A stretch of DNA of 8,970 nt from an uncultured Bacilli bacterium (GCA_947625425.1 CANQOH010000041.1:1-8970), one strand, 5' to 3'. Numbered from the stretch's first letter, positions 1 through 6,102 are shown. Notes: generated from the sequence alone by a model not told the origin. A program made the numbers and translations.

Positions 1-1
1 T

Positions 2-220
2 GGTGGAAGAGTAAGTAGTATGAGTGTTGAAGAATTCTATGAATATATGACTTATTTAACTAGAATAGGTGTTAATAAAGAATTGCTTAGTGCATTTGAA
101 AAAACATTAAGTAATTGTCATAACGAAAACCCAAGTTACTTACTTGATAGTTTAACTGAAGAAAATGTTTGTCGTGCTAATGTAAAAGTTTATGAGTTAA
201 CTAAAAATCGTCTTAAATAA
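2..220 (+). CDS. 3' end of an unrecognised gene, or small hypothetical protein
   Basis: The reading frame ending at the TAA at 218-220 stays open to the left edge of the window, so this may be the C-terminal 72 residues of a longer protein. Alternatively translation begins at the ATG at 20 (66 aa), with the purine-rich GGAAGAG at 5-11 as a possible ribosome binding site. The visible part is soluble, acidic and probably helical, with no membrane segment and two isolated Cys residues. I do not recognise the family. A strong hairpin terminator follows directly. The partial-gene reading is slightly preferred because the upstream frame has no stop, but only 18 bases are visible, so that is weak evidence. 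Confidence 0.5.
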   Translation, partial: GGRVSSMSVEEFYEYMTYLTRIGVNKELLSAFEKTLSNCHNENPSYLLDSLTEENVCRANVKVYELTKNRLK

Positions 221-224
221 ATTA

Positions 225-254
225 AAAAGAAGAAATAAATTGATTTCTTCTTTT
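225..254. terminator. Bidirectional terminator between convergent genes
   Basis: A perfect 12-bp inverted repeat (AAAAGAAGAAAT at 225-236, ATTTCTTCTTTT at 243-254) encloses a 6-nt loop. It is A-rich on the left arm and T-rich on the right, so it gives a U-tailed hairpin in both directions. It serves the + gene ending at 220 and the - gene whose stop codon (253-255) overlaps the right arm. Confidence 0.85.
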
Positions 255-513
255 ATTTTGTAAAACTTTCTCTTTTACTAACTATCTCTTGATATTCAAA
301 TTTTTTCTTTTGTTTAACATTAGGATATTTATCTTTGTTAACATCTTCTAAAAAGTCACTTAATTCTCTAATAAATAAGCCACCATCACCATATAACTTA
401 CGATAAATAACATATTTAGTAACTCCATCATCACTACTTAAAGCCACATCTTCTACTAAGTAATAATCGCCTTTAAAATGTTTATAAACACCTTTAATCT
501 TTAATTCATCCAT
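253..513 (-). CDS. DUF1653 family protein
   Basis: This 86-aa protein matches the small DUF1653 family by recall of its pattern. Residues 10-24 carry the YKHFKGxYYLVEDVA block, and residues 34-57 carry YVIYRxLYGDGGLFIRxLxxFLE. The biochemical role of the family is not established; it occurs as a stand-alone domain of about 70-90 aa. The start ATG (511-513) is preceded by GTGGTGAT, a reasonable ribosome binding site about 4 nt upstream. It is the only - strand gene in the window, transcribed divergently from the vanY-like gene and ending inside a shared terminator. The C-terminal 25 residues are Lys-rich and probably lie outside the domain. Confidence 0.85.
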   Translation of the reverse strand: MDELKIKGVYKHFKGDYYLVEDVALSSDDGVTKYVIYRKLYGDGGLFIRELSDFLEDVNKDKYPNVKQKKKFEYQEIVSKRESFTK

Positions 514-529
514 TCATATCACCACTCAT

Positions 530-558
530 ATTATAACAAAAATATCATCTTTGATAAA
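530..558 (-). promoter_or_regulatory. Promoter of the DUF1653 gene
   Basis: Read on the - strand, an extended -10, TG-T-TATAAT, occupies 538-530 (TATAAT at 535-530). The hexamer 17 bp upstream is TTTATC (558-553), a weak -35; the TG extension probably compensates. The predicted start near 523 gives a leader of only about 10 nt. Confidence 0.65.
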
Positions 559-587
559 TTGAAAATAAAGTCTAAAAGTGATATATT
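559..587 (+). promoter_or_regulatory. Promoter of the vanY-like gene
   Basis: TTGAAA (559-564), a 17-bp spacer, and an extended -10 TGATATATT (579-587) form a good SigA-type promoter. Its -35 abuts the -35 of the divergent gene (553-558). Transcription would start near 594. The in-frame GTG at 578 therefore lies inside the promoter and cannot be the start codon. Confidence 0.75.
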
Positions 588-613
588 TATTTAAGTTAGA
601 AAGAGTGATTAAT

Positions 614-1624
614 ATGAAGAAAAAACCAAAGAAGTTATCAAAAACAGGTAAAGTACTTTTAATAATTCTTATTTTATTAATAATCGGTATTCCTCTTTAT
701 TTTGGTGTTAATCACTTTCTTAATGATAATGATTCAAAGACCAATACTTCTACAAAAGAATATAAAAATGATAATAAAGATACTGAAAAGCCAATAATTA
801 TAGCCGAAAATAAAATGTTTAGAACTAAAGTAGGTAATGAAGTAGATTTATTACAAAATGTTACAGTTACTGATAATTCAAATGAAAATTTAACTGTTTC
901 TATTGAAGGCGATTATGACTTTGGTAAATCAGGTAATTATAACTTACAATATGTCGCTACTGATTCTAGTGGTAATAAAGCCACTGAAGATTTTACTTTA
1001 AAAGTATATATGGATGGTATTAATTTAGATTTAAGTAAACTAGAAGAAGGTAATTACCAAACTTTTACAACTTCTAAAGGTTTTGAAGGTATTGAATTAA
1101 ATGGTATAACTTATATTGAAGGTTTCATCATTGCAAATAAAACCTATTCTGTACCAGAAGACTATGGAACTGGCTTAGAAAAAGAAACGGAAGAAGCTTT
1201 TAATAAAATGGTTGCTGGTGCTAAATTAGATAATATCAATGTTAATATTCAAAGTGGTTTCCGTTCTTATGAAAAACAATCTAATATTTATAATCGTCAT
1301 GTTAGAGAAAGTGGTACAGCTGAAGCTGATACTTATTCTGCTCGTCCTGGTCATTCAGAGCATCAAACTGGTACTGCTATGGATTTAAACTGGATTAAAG
1401 AAGCTCTAGAAGATCGTGCTGATGGTAAATGGTTATTTGCTAATGCTTATAAATATGGTTTTATCTTAAGATATCCTAAAGGTAAAGATAATGAAACTGG
1501 TTATATGTACGAACCATGGCATTATCGTTATGTTGGTAAAGAATTAGCGGAAATATTATATAATAATGGTAAATGGATCACTGTTGAAACATATTTTGGT
1601 CTAACGAGTGAATATGCTAACTAG
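614..1624 (+). CDS. Membrane-anchored D-alanyl-D-alanine carboxypeptidase (VanY, M15B family)
   Basis: Zinc peptidase expected to trim the terminal D-Ala from peptidoglycan stem peptides outside the membrane. Residues 1-13 are basic, 14-32 form one membrane anchor, and 38-58 are a polar linker. About 57-132 is an Ig/HYR-like beta domain (VTVTDNSNENLTV, then SGNYNLQYVATDSSGN), often seen in surface proteins. The M15B catalytic domain spans about 165-315: SGFRSYE at 214-220, then SxHxxGxAxD (S248, H250, G253, D257), then EPWH (E300, H303). H250, D257 and H303 fit the zinc ligands and E300 the catalytic base, so it should be active. The ATG at 614 is chosen because AAAGAG (600-605) precedes it and the alternative GTG lies in the promoter. 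No vanHAX or vanRS genes are nearby, so this is probably wall remodelling rather than vancomycin resistance. Confidence 0.92.
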   Translation: MKKKPKKLSKTGKVLLIILILLIIGIPLYFGVNHFLNDNDSKTNTSTKEYKNDNKDTEKPIIIAENKMFRTKVGNEVDLLQNVTVTDNSNENLTVSIEGDYDFGKSGNYNLQYVATDSSGNKATEDFTLKVYMDGINLDLSKLEEGNYQTFTTSKGFEGIELNGITYIEGFIIANKTYSVPEDYGTGLEKETEEAFNKMVAGAKLDNINVNIQSGFRSYEKQSNIYNRHVRESGTAEADTYSARPGHSEHQTGTAMDLNWIKEALEDRADGKWLFANAYKYGFILRYPKGKDNETGYMYEPWHYRYVGKELAEILYNNGKWITVETYFGLTSEYAN

Positions 1625-1632
1625 AGCAAAAT

Positions 1633-1661
1633 TTGACTAACCCCCCTCTAAAGTGTAAAAT
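1633..1661 (+). promoter_or_regulatory. Promoter inside the intergenic hairpin
   Basis: TTGACT (1633-1638), a 17-bp spacer and TAAAAT (1656-1661) make a near-consensus promoter. The expected start is near 1668, so the RNA keeps only the 3' arm of the surrounding hairpin. The 5' arm (1643-1649) falls in the promoter spacer and is not transcribed from here. Confidence 0.65.
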
Positions 1662-1683
1662 TTATGACAAGAAGAGGGGTTTT
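1643..1683 (+). terminator. Hairpin after the vanY-like gene; also holds the next gene's SD
   Basis: CCCCTCT (1643-1649) pairs with AGAGGGG (1673-1679) across a 23-nt loop and is followed by TTTT and further T-rich sequence. The 7-bp GC-rich stem can act as a terminator for the upstream gene. Its 3' arm is also the ribosome binding site of the gene starting at 1689. The long loop and short U-tract make it only a moderate terminator. Confidence 0.6.
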
Positions 1684-1688
1684 GTTGT

Positions 1689-2636
1689 ATGAGAAATAAT
1701 TTAGAAATTAATGAATTTCTAAAACATTTTAATTACACTTCATATAATAGAGAACAAATAGGTTACGATAAAAAGACTATTTTAGATATCTATGAGTTCT
1801 TAAAAAAATTAAATATTTCCGAAGACCTAATTTCATCTTTATTAAAAAATATTGCTTATTATAAAGCTAAAAACATAAATATACCTTTATTTTTAGAAAT
1901 ATTAAGTAGAACTATTGGTTTTCTTAATTTATATGAATTAAGTGAATTAATTAAAGTTGTTAAAGAAGTTCATAATATATACTACGCAAACTCTCGTGAA
2001 ATATCTTTAGAAGAATATCTTCATGATACTGAAGAAAATCGTATAAAGAAAATCTTCTTAGATCGTAACAATAAATACATTATTAAAGATTTTAATGATG
2101 ATAATCAATTTATTAATGACTTAAAATTCGCTGCTGCTTTAATCTTAGATTCTAAAGAATATAAAGAATTCTTATGTTATATCGATGATTTTACTACTAA
2201 TAAAAATCATTACTCCCCATTAACAACTTTTAAAACTTATTCTAAATTAAGAGAACACTTAAAAGGAAATGCTAAATTATTTTGGGATATCTATTATGGT
2301 AATGAATACATTGTAGCTTTAAATAAAGATGGTTTAAAACCTGATATCTTCATTGAAAACAAAAACATTATTGAAAAACCAGTTAAAGAAGAACTTAAAC
2401 CAATTCAATTAGATTTATTTACTTATCAAGATTATGTTGAAGATGAATTTAAATTACCAGAAGATTTTAAACTATTTCAAATTTCTTATTTATATAGTAA
2501 TGCTACGTTATCTGAAATTGATTCTGAAAAAGAATTACTTGCTTATTATAATAAGGTATTAAATTCTAAAGAAGTTATTAATTTACCTAAACTAAAAAAT
2601 CAATCAAATCCTGGATATGTATTTGAAATTAACTAA
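1689..2636 (+). CDS. Unrecognised 315-aa protein with a QLDLF clamp-binding-like motif
   Basis: I do not recognise the family. There is no signal peptide or membrane segment, so it is probably cytoplasmic. Residues 1-165 look helical and rich in Leu, Ile and Lys. About 170-215 is aromatic and more conserved-looking (FKTYSKLREHLKGNAKLFW, then YYGNEYIVALNKDG). A charged linker at 223-238 leads to QLDLF at 240-244, which equals the classic beta-sliding-clamp binding pentapeptide (QL[SD]LF). Two short acidic and hydrophobic stretches follow. That motif in a linker suggests contact with the replication or repair machinery, but this is inference from five residues. Its SD is AAGAGGGG (1672-1679), 9 nt before the ATG. 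It is a single-gene unit with its own promoter and terminator. Confidence 0.85.
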   Translation: MRNNLEINEFLKHFNYTSYNREQIGYDKKTILDIYEFLKKLNISEDLISSLLKNIAYYKAKNINIPLFLEILSRTIGFLNLYELSELIKVVKEVHNIYYANSREISLEEYLHDTEENRIKKIFLDRNNKYIIKDFNDDNQFINDLKFAAALILDSKEYKEFLCYIDDFTTNKNHYSPLTTFKTYSKLREHLKGNAKLFWDIYYGNEYIVALNKDGLKPDIFIENKNIIEKPVKEELKPIQLDLFTYQDYVEDEFKLPEDFKLFQISYLYSNATLSEIDSEKELLAYYNKVLNSKEVINLPKLKNQSNPGYVFEIN

Positions 2637-2662
2637 GGGAAAGACAATAGTCTTTTCTTTTT
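2637..2662 (+). terminator. Terminator after the 315-aa protein gene
   Basis: GGGAAAGAC (2637-2645) pairs with GTCTTTTCT (2650-2658), giving 9 bp with two G-U pairs and an AATA loop, followed by TTTT. It begins directly after the stop codon (2634-2636). Confidence 0.8.
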
Positions 2663-2667
2663 ATTTA

Positions 2668-2689
2668 TGTTAAAATATTAACAGGTGAT
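2668..2689 (+). promoter_or_regulatory. Extended -10 promoter and SD of the cdd-udp operon
   Basis: TG-T-TAAAAT at 2668-2676 is an extended -10. No good -35 lies 17 bp upstream, because that stretch is the 3' arm of the preceding terminator. The predicted start, near 2683, coincides with the SD AGGTGAT (2683-2689). The leader would be only about 10 nt, with the SD at the very 5' end of the mRNA. Confidence 0.6.
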
Positions 2690-2692
2690 ACT

Positions 2693-3103
2693 ATGGATAA
2701 TGAATTAGTTTTAAAATTAATTACTGAAGCTAAAGAAATAGCTAAACAAAACTTCTGTTGTAAGTATTCTAATTTTACTGTTGGGGCCGCACTACTATGT
2801 CAAGATGGAACTATCTATACTGGTTTTAATATTGAAAATGATGGTATTCAAGCTATTTGTGCTGAACGTTCAGCTTTTGTTAAAGCTTTAACCGCTGGTC
2901 AAAAAGAATTTGTCTCAATCGCCGTTGTTGCTAAAAAATTAGATGCTGAACAATTTAGTAAGACTTTACCATGCGGTTATTGTCGTCAATTCTTAAGTGA
3001 ATATACTAGTCCAGATTTTAAAATCTATACTTATGATGACAATGAAAATAAACTTTATTCATATACTATTGCTGAATTATTACCAGAGAGTTTTAAATTT
3101 TAG
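2693..3103 (+). CDS. cdd: Cytidine deaminase
   Basis: Zinc enzyme deaminating cytidine and deoxycytidine to uridine and deoxyuridine in the cytoplasm (pyrimidine salvage). The 136-aa length is that of the homotetrameric short form. Motifs visible: the substrate-binding FNIEN at 46-50, the zinc and proton-shuttle motif CAE at 56-58, and PCGYC at 93-97 giving the other two Cys ligands. All catalytic residues are present, and the PESF near the C-terminus is also typical. It is the first gene of a three-gene operon; its product uridine is the substrate of the next enzyme. Its TAG stop (3101-3103) overlaps the SD of udp. Confidence 0.96.
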   Translation: MDNELVLKLITEAKEIAKQNFCCKYSNFTVGAALLCQDGTIYTGFNIENDGIQAICAERSAFVKALTAGQKEFVSIAVVAKKLDAEQFSKTLPCGYCRQFLSEYTSPDFKIYTYDDNENKLYSYTIAELLPESFKF

Positions 3104-3108
3104 GAGGT
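3102..3108 (+). promoter_or_regulatory. Strong SD of udp overlapping the cdd stop codon
   Basis: AGGAGGT at 3102-3108, 6 nt before the ATG at 3115, is the best match to the anti-SD in the window. It shares bases with the cdd stop codon, so translation of the two genes is probably coupled. Confidence 0.85.
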
Positions 3109-3114
3109 TTTATT

Positions 3115-3888
3115 ATGCAACAAACAGAAAAAATGTATCATATAGGTTTAACCAAAGAAGATCTTAAAGGTGCTAAATATGCTATTTTACCTGGCGATCC
3201 TGGTCGTGTCGAAAAGATTGCTTCTAAATTAAGTAATTCATATAAATTAGGAGTTAATCGTGAGTATACTAGTTATTTAGGTGATATAGATGGTGAAAAG
3301 GTATTAGTTATTTCGACTGGTATGGGTGGACCATCTACTGCTATTTGCGTTGAAGAATTAGCTCAAGTCGGAATTGAAAACTTAATCAGAGTTGGTACTA
3401 GTGGTGGCATGCAACTTGATGTTAATGCTGGTGATATCGTTATTGCCGAGGCGGCTATTAGACAAGAAGGAACTAGTAAAGAATATGTTCCTGTTGAATT
3501 TCCTGCTATCGCTAATATCGAATTAACTAATGCTTTAAAAAAAGCTGCTGATGAATTAGGTTATCCTAATCATGTTGGTATTGTTCAATGTAAAGATTCT
3601 TTTTATGGTCAACATGACCCAGAAAAAATGCCAGTTAGTTATGAACTAGAAAATAAATGGAATGCTTGGATTAAAGCTGGTGCTTTATGTAGTGAAATGG
3701 AAACTGCTGCATTATATGTTGTTTCAAGTGTTTTAAGATTAAAAGCTGCTGCTGTATTATTAGTTGTTTGGAATCAAGAACTAGAAAAAAGAGGTATCTC
3801 TAATAATACTGATTTTGATGTTGATAAAGAAATAAATGTGGCTATTAAAGCTATTACTAATTTGATTAGAGGTCAAAAGAATGAATAA
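3115..3888 (+). CDS. udp: Uridine phosphorylase
   Basis: Nucleoside phosphorylase of the NP-I family that splits uridine with phosphate into uracil and ribose-1-phosphate. The 257-aa length matches Udp. The phosphate-binding residues are visible as GDPGR (27-31), R49 in NREYTS, and RVGTSGG (92-98). The ribose-binding SEMET (193-197) is also present. The N-terminus (YHIGLTKEDLKGA) and the block VEELAQVGIENLIRVGT closely resemble known Udp proteins, while YGQHDPEKMP (164-173) is the form I recall from Gram-positive relatives. Specificity for uridine rather than purines rests on this overall resemblance and on the cdd neighbour. The next gene overlaps its last 8 bases. Confidence 0.93.
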   Translation: MQQTEKMYHIGLTKEDLKGAKYAILPGDPGRVEKIASKLSNSYKLGVNREYTSYLGDIDGEKVLVISTGMGGPSTAICVEELAQVGIENLIRVGTSGGMQLDVNAGDIVIAEAAIRQEGTSKEYVPVEFPAIANIELTNALKKAADELGYPNHVGIVQCKDSFYGQHDPEKMPVSYELENKWNAWIKAGALCSEMETAALYVVSSVLRLKAAAVLLVVWNQELEKRGISNNTDFDVDKEINVAIKAITNLIRGQKNE

Positions 3889-4408
3889 AGTAGTAGAACA
3901 TTTAAAAAATAATATGGCTATTTACTTAGTTATTATTGCTTGTTTAGTAGTTGTATGTATTACTTTATTTGTTAATCACGAAGAAAAACCAGAAACTCTT
4001 GATAGTTCTTTATATACTCCAGTTGATATCTCCGGAATTGATTTTCTTTTTAAAGATTCCGATGCTAAACTTTTACTAATAGGAACTGATACTTGTAGTG
4101 CTACTATTAAATATGCAGAGACTCTTAATTATGAAATGATTAAATATAATTATAAAGTTTATTACTTAAATTTAGAAAATGTTGATATGGAGTCTGATGC
4201 CTATAAAAACTTTATTAAAAAATTAGATATCGACTATGAACAAGATGGTCAAAAAGGTAAATTTTATGACTTTATGGGTTTAACACCAATGACTGTTATT
4301 ATCAAAAATGGTAAAATGGTCTATGGTTATATTGGTTCAATGAGTGGAGGAGCTCTTGATACTATCACTGAATTATATGGTGTATCCCATGGTGTAGTTA
4401 ATGGCTAA
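3881..4408 (+). CDS. Membrane-anchored thioredoxin-like protein with a single active-site Cys
   Basis: Residues 12-31 form one membrane anchor, which puts the rest outside the cell. The remainder has the order of a thioredoxin fold: strand KLLLIG (63-68), TCSAT (71-75) where the CxxC should be, strand KVYYLNLEN (92-100), then TPMTVIIKNGKMVYGYIG (135-152) with P136 as the likely cis-proline. The second Cys of CxxC is replaced by Thr, so it cannot be an ordinary dithiol oxidoreductase. It may be a monothiol reductase, a chaperone-like relic or a binding protein. It resembles the thioredoxin-fold 'bacteriocin transport accessory' type only loosely. The ATG overlaps the udp stop region by 8 nt, with AGAGGT at 3868-3873 as SD, so it is translationally coupled to udp. 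Fold assignment is from pattern only. Confidence 0.8.
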   Translation: MNKVVEHLKNNMAIYLVIIACLVVVCITLFVNHEEKPETLDSSLYTPVDISGIDFLFKDSDAKLLLIGTDTCSATIKYAETLNYEMIKYNYKVYYLNLENVDMESDAYKNFIKKLDIDYEQDGQKGKFYDFMGLTPMTVIIKNGKMVYGYIGSMSGGALDTITELYGVSHGVVNG

Positions 4409-4414
4409 TATATT

Positions 4415-4439
4415 AATACTTCTTTATGAAGTATTTTTT
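4415..4439 (+). terminator. Terminator of the cdd-udp operon
   Basis: AATACTTC (4415-4422) and GAAGTATT (4428-4435) form a perfect 8-bp stem with a TTTAT loop, running into a T-tract to 4439. It lies 7 nt after the stop codon of the thioredoxin-like gene. Confidence 0.88.
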
Positions 4440-4441
4440 AA

Positions 4442-4470
4442 TTGTCAAAAAAACTATCGTATGTTAAAAT
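4442..4470 (+). promoter_or_regulatory. tRNA promoter
   Basis: TTGTCA (4442-4447), a 17-bp spacer and extended -10 TGTTAAAAT (4462-4470). The expected start near 4477 leaves about 7 nt before the mature tRNA 5' end. It sits right behind the operon terminator, so the tRNA is an independent unit. Confidence 0.8.
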
Positions 4471-4483
4471 TAACTATGTTGAA

Positions 4484-4560
4484 GGCCTGTTGGTGAAGCG
4501 GTTTAACACATAACCCTCTCAAGGTTACATACACGGGTCCGAATCCCGTACAGGTCACCA
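4484..4560 (+). tRNA. tRNA-Glu (anticodon CTC)
   Basis: Complete cloverleaf with encoded CCA. The acceptor stem GGCCTGT (4484-4490) pairs with ACAGGTC (4550-4556), with one G-U pair at 2-71; the discriminator is A4557 and CCA is 4558-4560. The D arm starts GTGA with loop AAGCGGT. The anticodon stem TAACC/GGTTA (4511-4515, 4523-4527) holds the loop CTCTCAA, giving anticodon CTC (4517 is position 33, less the next base: C4518-less reading is excluded by the 7-nt loop; C4516 is 32, T4517 is 33, C4518-T4519-C4520 are 34-36). The T stem is ACGGG/CCCGT. Overall sequence resembles Bacillus tRNA-Glu, supporting Glu identity. The T loop reads TCCGAAT, so position 55, almost always U (pseudouridine), is C. 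CTC decodes only GAG, a rare Glu codon in these genes. Confidence 0.93.
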
Positions 4561-4573
4561 TTTAATAAACAAG

Positions 4574-4600
4574 ACATTCTTATAAAAAGAATGTTTTTTT
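4574..4600 (+). terminator. tRNA terminator
   Basis: ACATTCTT (4574-4581) pairs with AAGAATGT (4587-4594) around a 5-nt loop, followed by an unbroken T-run to 4600. It closes a single-tRNA transcription unit. Confidence 0.9.
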
Positions 4601-4602
4601 CT

Positions 4603-4630
4603 TTGTCAAATTTCCGTCTATATATTTAAT
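4603..4630 (+). promoter_or_regulatory. Probable promoter of the small membrane protein and phosphoesterase genes
   Basis: TTGTCA (4603-4608), a 16-bp spacer and TTTAAT (4625-4630) is one candidate. A second is TTGCTA (4634-4639), 17 bp, TATAGA (4657-4662). Neither has the extended -10 seen elsewhere, and I cannot choose between them from sequence alone. Confidence 0.45.
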
Positions 4631-4685
4631 TAATTGCTAAAAAGTAGTATATTTATTATAGAAGAAAACATAGGTGGGTGATGAT

Positions 4686-5099
4686 ATGAAATTTGAAAAA
4701 AAATTTTTTATATTCCTAATATCATTACTTATTATTGTTTTAATCATTATCTTTTTTAAAAACTATAATTTATATAAAGAAATGTATGAGGTATCTAAAA
4801 TGCCTTTATCTTCTTTAAGTATCTTAAATAATGAAATAAAACTAGAAGATAATAAACATACATACAATATAAATATTGATTGTTCATCCCTAAAAGATCC
4901 TAATAATCAAATTATATCTTATGATTTATTTAAATATGCTGAAAAAGCTAATATTTCCATCACTACTAAAATCTATGATGGTGATAAAGTCTTAACTGAT
5001 GATTATAGTCATCTAACCTCCATTAATACATCTTTAAGTATAACTGATCAAAATAAAAAATATGAACAAGTCTTTGTTATAAATGCAACCTGTGAATAA
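4686..5099 (+). CDS. Unrecognised single-pass membrane protein
   Basis: A 137-aa protein of no family I recognise. It has a short basic N-terminus, one long hydrophobic segment (residues 7-28) and a polar domain of about 100 residues that should face outward. That domain contains two Cys (in IDCSS near 65 and in the C-terminal ATCE), which could form a disulfide. Several short alternating hydrophobic stretches suggest beta strands. The ATG at 4686 is preferred over the in-frame GTG at 4674, because AGGTGGGTGAT (4672-4682) contains the SD and the GTG lies inside it. It is followed after 19 nt by the phosphoesterase gene, with which it is probably cotranscribed. No terminator separates them. 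Confidence 0.8.
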   Translation: MKFEKKFFIFLISLLIIVLIIIFFKNYNLYKEMYEVSKMPLSSLSILNNEIKLEDNKHTYNINIDCSSLKDPNNQIISYDLFKYAEKANISITTKIYDGDKVLTDDYSHLTSINTSLSITDQNKKYEQVFVINATCE

Positions 5100-5118
5100 A
5101 TAGTAAGTAGGTGAAGAT

Positions 5119-6102
5119 ATGTCTCAAGCAACCAATATAGTTATTAAATTAATGATTGATGGATTAAGCTTAAATGAAATCCAAAAGAGACTATCTTTGT
5201 CTAATCGTGAATTGAGTTTTATCTTAAAACAAATAAAAAATAATGGCTTTAATTTAACCAAATCATATTTTTCTGATGGTCAAGTCTTTGCTAAAGTAAG
5301 TCATAACTTAAATTTAAATCCTGAAAATAATGTTATTAGAATTAATGTTAGAGATCGTATCTTCCGTGCTGTCTTTATCTCTGACTTACATATTGGTAGT
5401 ATCTATGAAAAACCTGAATTACTAAAATTAGTCTTTGCTTATTTACAAAAACATGATATTCACAATTTATTTAATGGCGGTGATGTTATTGAAAATGTTT
5501 ATGAAGATCGACTTAATATTTTAAAAACCAAATCAGATATTGCTCAAGCTCGTAAAGTTTTACGTATCTATCCCGCTGTTAATAATATTGTCAGTTATAA
5601 TCTCTATGGTAATCATGATTTTAAAAGTATAGCTGATAATGGTTTTGATCTTGCTAGATATTTAGAAGAAAGAAGATATGATTTAGTCTCTCTAGGTTAT
5701 GGCTCAGCTCTTATTCGTCTAAAAGATGACACCATCGGTATTACTCATGATTTAACTCGTTCAAAAAAGCGAAAAGAAATTACTGATAATGCCACCATTG
5801 TCTTTAAAGGTCATAGTCATAAAGCTAAAAATAGAGAAAATAAACTAATATATATTCCATCATTATCTGATGATCCATTTGCTGGTTATGAATATCGTCC
5901 TTTAATGGGTTTCTTAGATGTTGAATTTATCTTCTTTGAAAAAGTGATATCTAAAATAAATATCAAACATCTAGCCGTTATTGATGATGAAATAAGACTT
6001 GCTAATGAAGAATCAATTACTGTAAGACCAGAAATCGAACAAAGAAGAACTGAATCACGTATGACTAAAAGATTTAAACCAAGTAACCAAAATACTAATT
6101 GA
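5119..6102 (+). CDS. HTH-metallophosphoesterase fusion protein (calcineurin-like)
   Basis: A 327-aa cytoplasmic protein. Residues about 1-45 read as a helix-turn-helix (LMIDGLSLNEIQKRLSLSNR then ELSFILKQIKNNGF). From about 83 to 272 lies a calcineurin-like dinuclear metallophosphoesterase with all motifs: DLH (D89, H91), GGD (D122), GNHD (N165, H166), H210 in ITHD, and GHSH (H232, H234). The enzyme should therefore be active on a phosphoester, but the substrate cannot be read from sequence. The C-terminal 50 residues are basic and probably extended. The SD AGGTGA (5109-5114) is about 4 nt before the ATG. The gene ends in TGA (6100-6102), which forms part of the -35 of the next promoter. An HTH joined to this fold suggests action on nucleic acid, or recruitment to it. 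Confidence 0.9.
   Translation: MSQATNIVIKLMIDGLSLNEIQKRLSLSNRELSFILKQIKNNGFNLTKSYFSDGQVFAKVSHNLNLNPENNVIRINVRDRIFRAVFISDLHIGSIYEKPELLKLVFAYLQKHDIHNLFNGGDVIENVYEDRLNILKTKSDIAQARKVLRIYPAVNNIVSYNLYGNHDFKSIADNGFDLARYLEERRYDLVSLGYGSALIRLKDDTIGITHDLTRSKKRKEITDNATIVFKGHSHKAKNRENKLIYIPSLSDDPFAGYEYRPLMGFLDVEFIFFEKVISKINIKHLAVIDDEIRLANEESITVRPEIEQRRTESRMTKRFKPSNQNTN

Noticed and set aside
578..613. GTG start giving 12 extra residues to the VanY-like protein
   Set aside because: The GTG overlaps the extended -10 element, upstream of the predicted transcription start; the ATG at 614 has a proper SD.
614..1624. VanY as a vancomycin-resistance determinant
   Set aside because: No vanH, vanA/B, vanX or vanRS genes are present; stand-alone M15B peptidases are common in Gram-positive bacteria.
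4674..4685. GTG start for the small membrane protein
   Set aside because: The GTG is part of the AGGTGGGTGAT ribosome binding site of the ATG at 4686.
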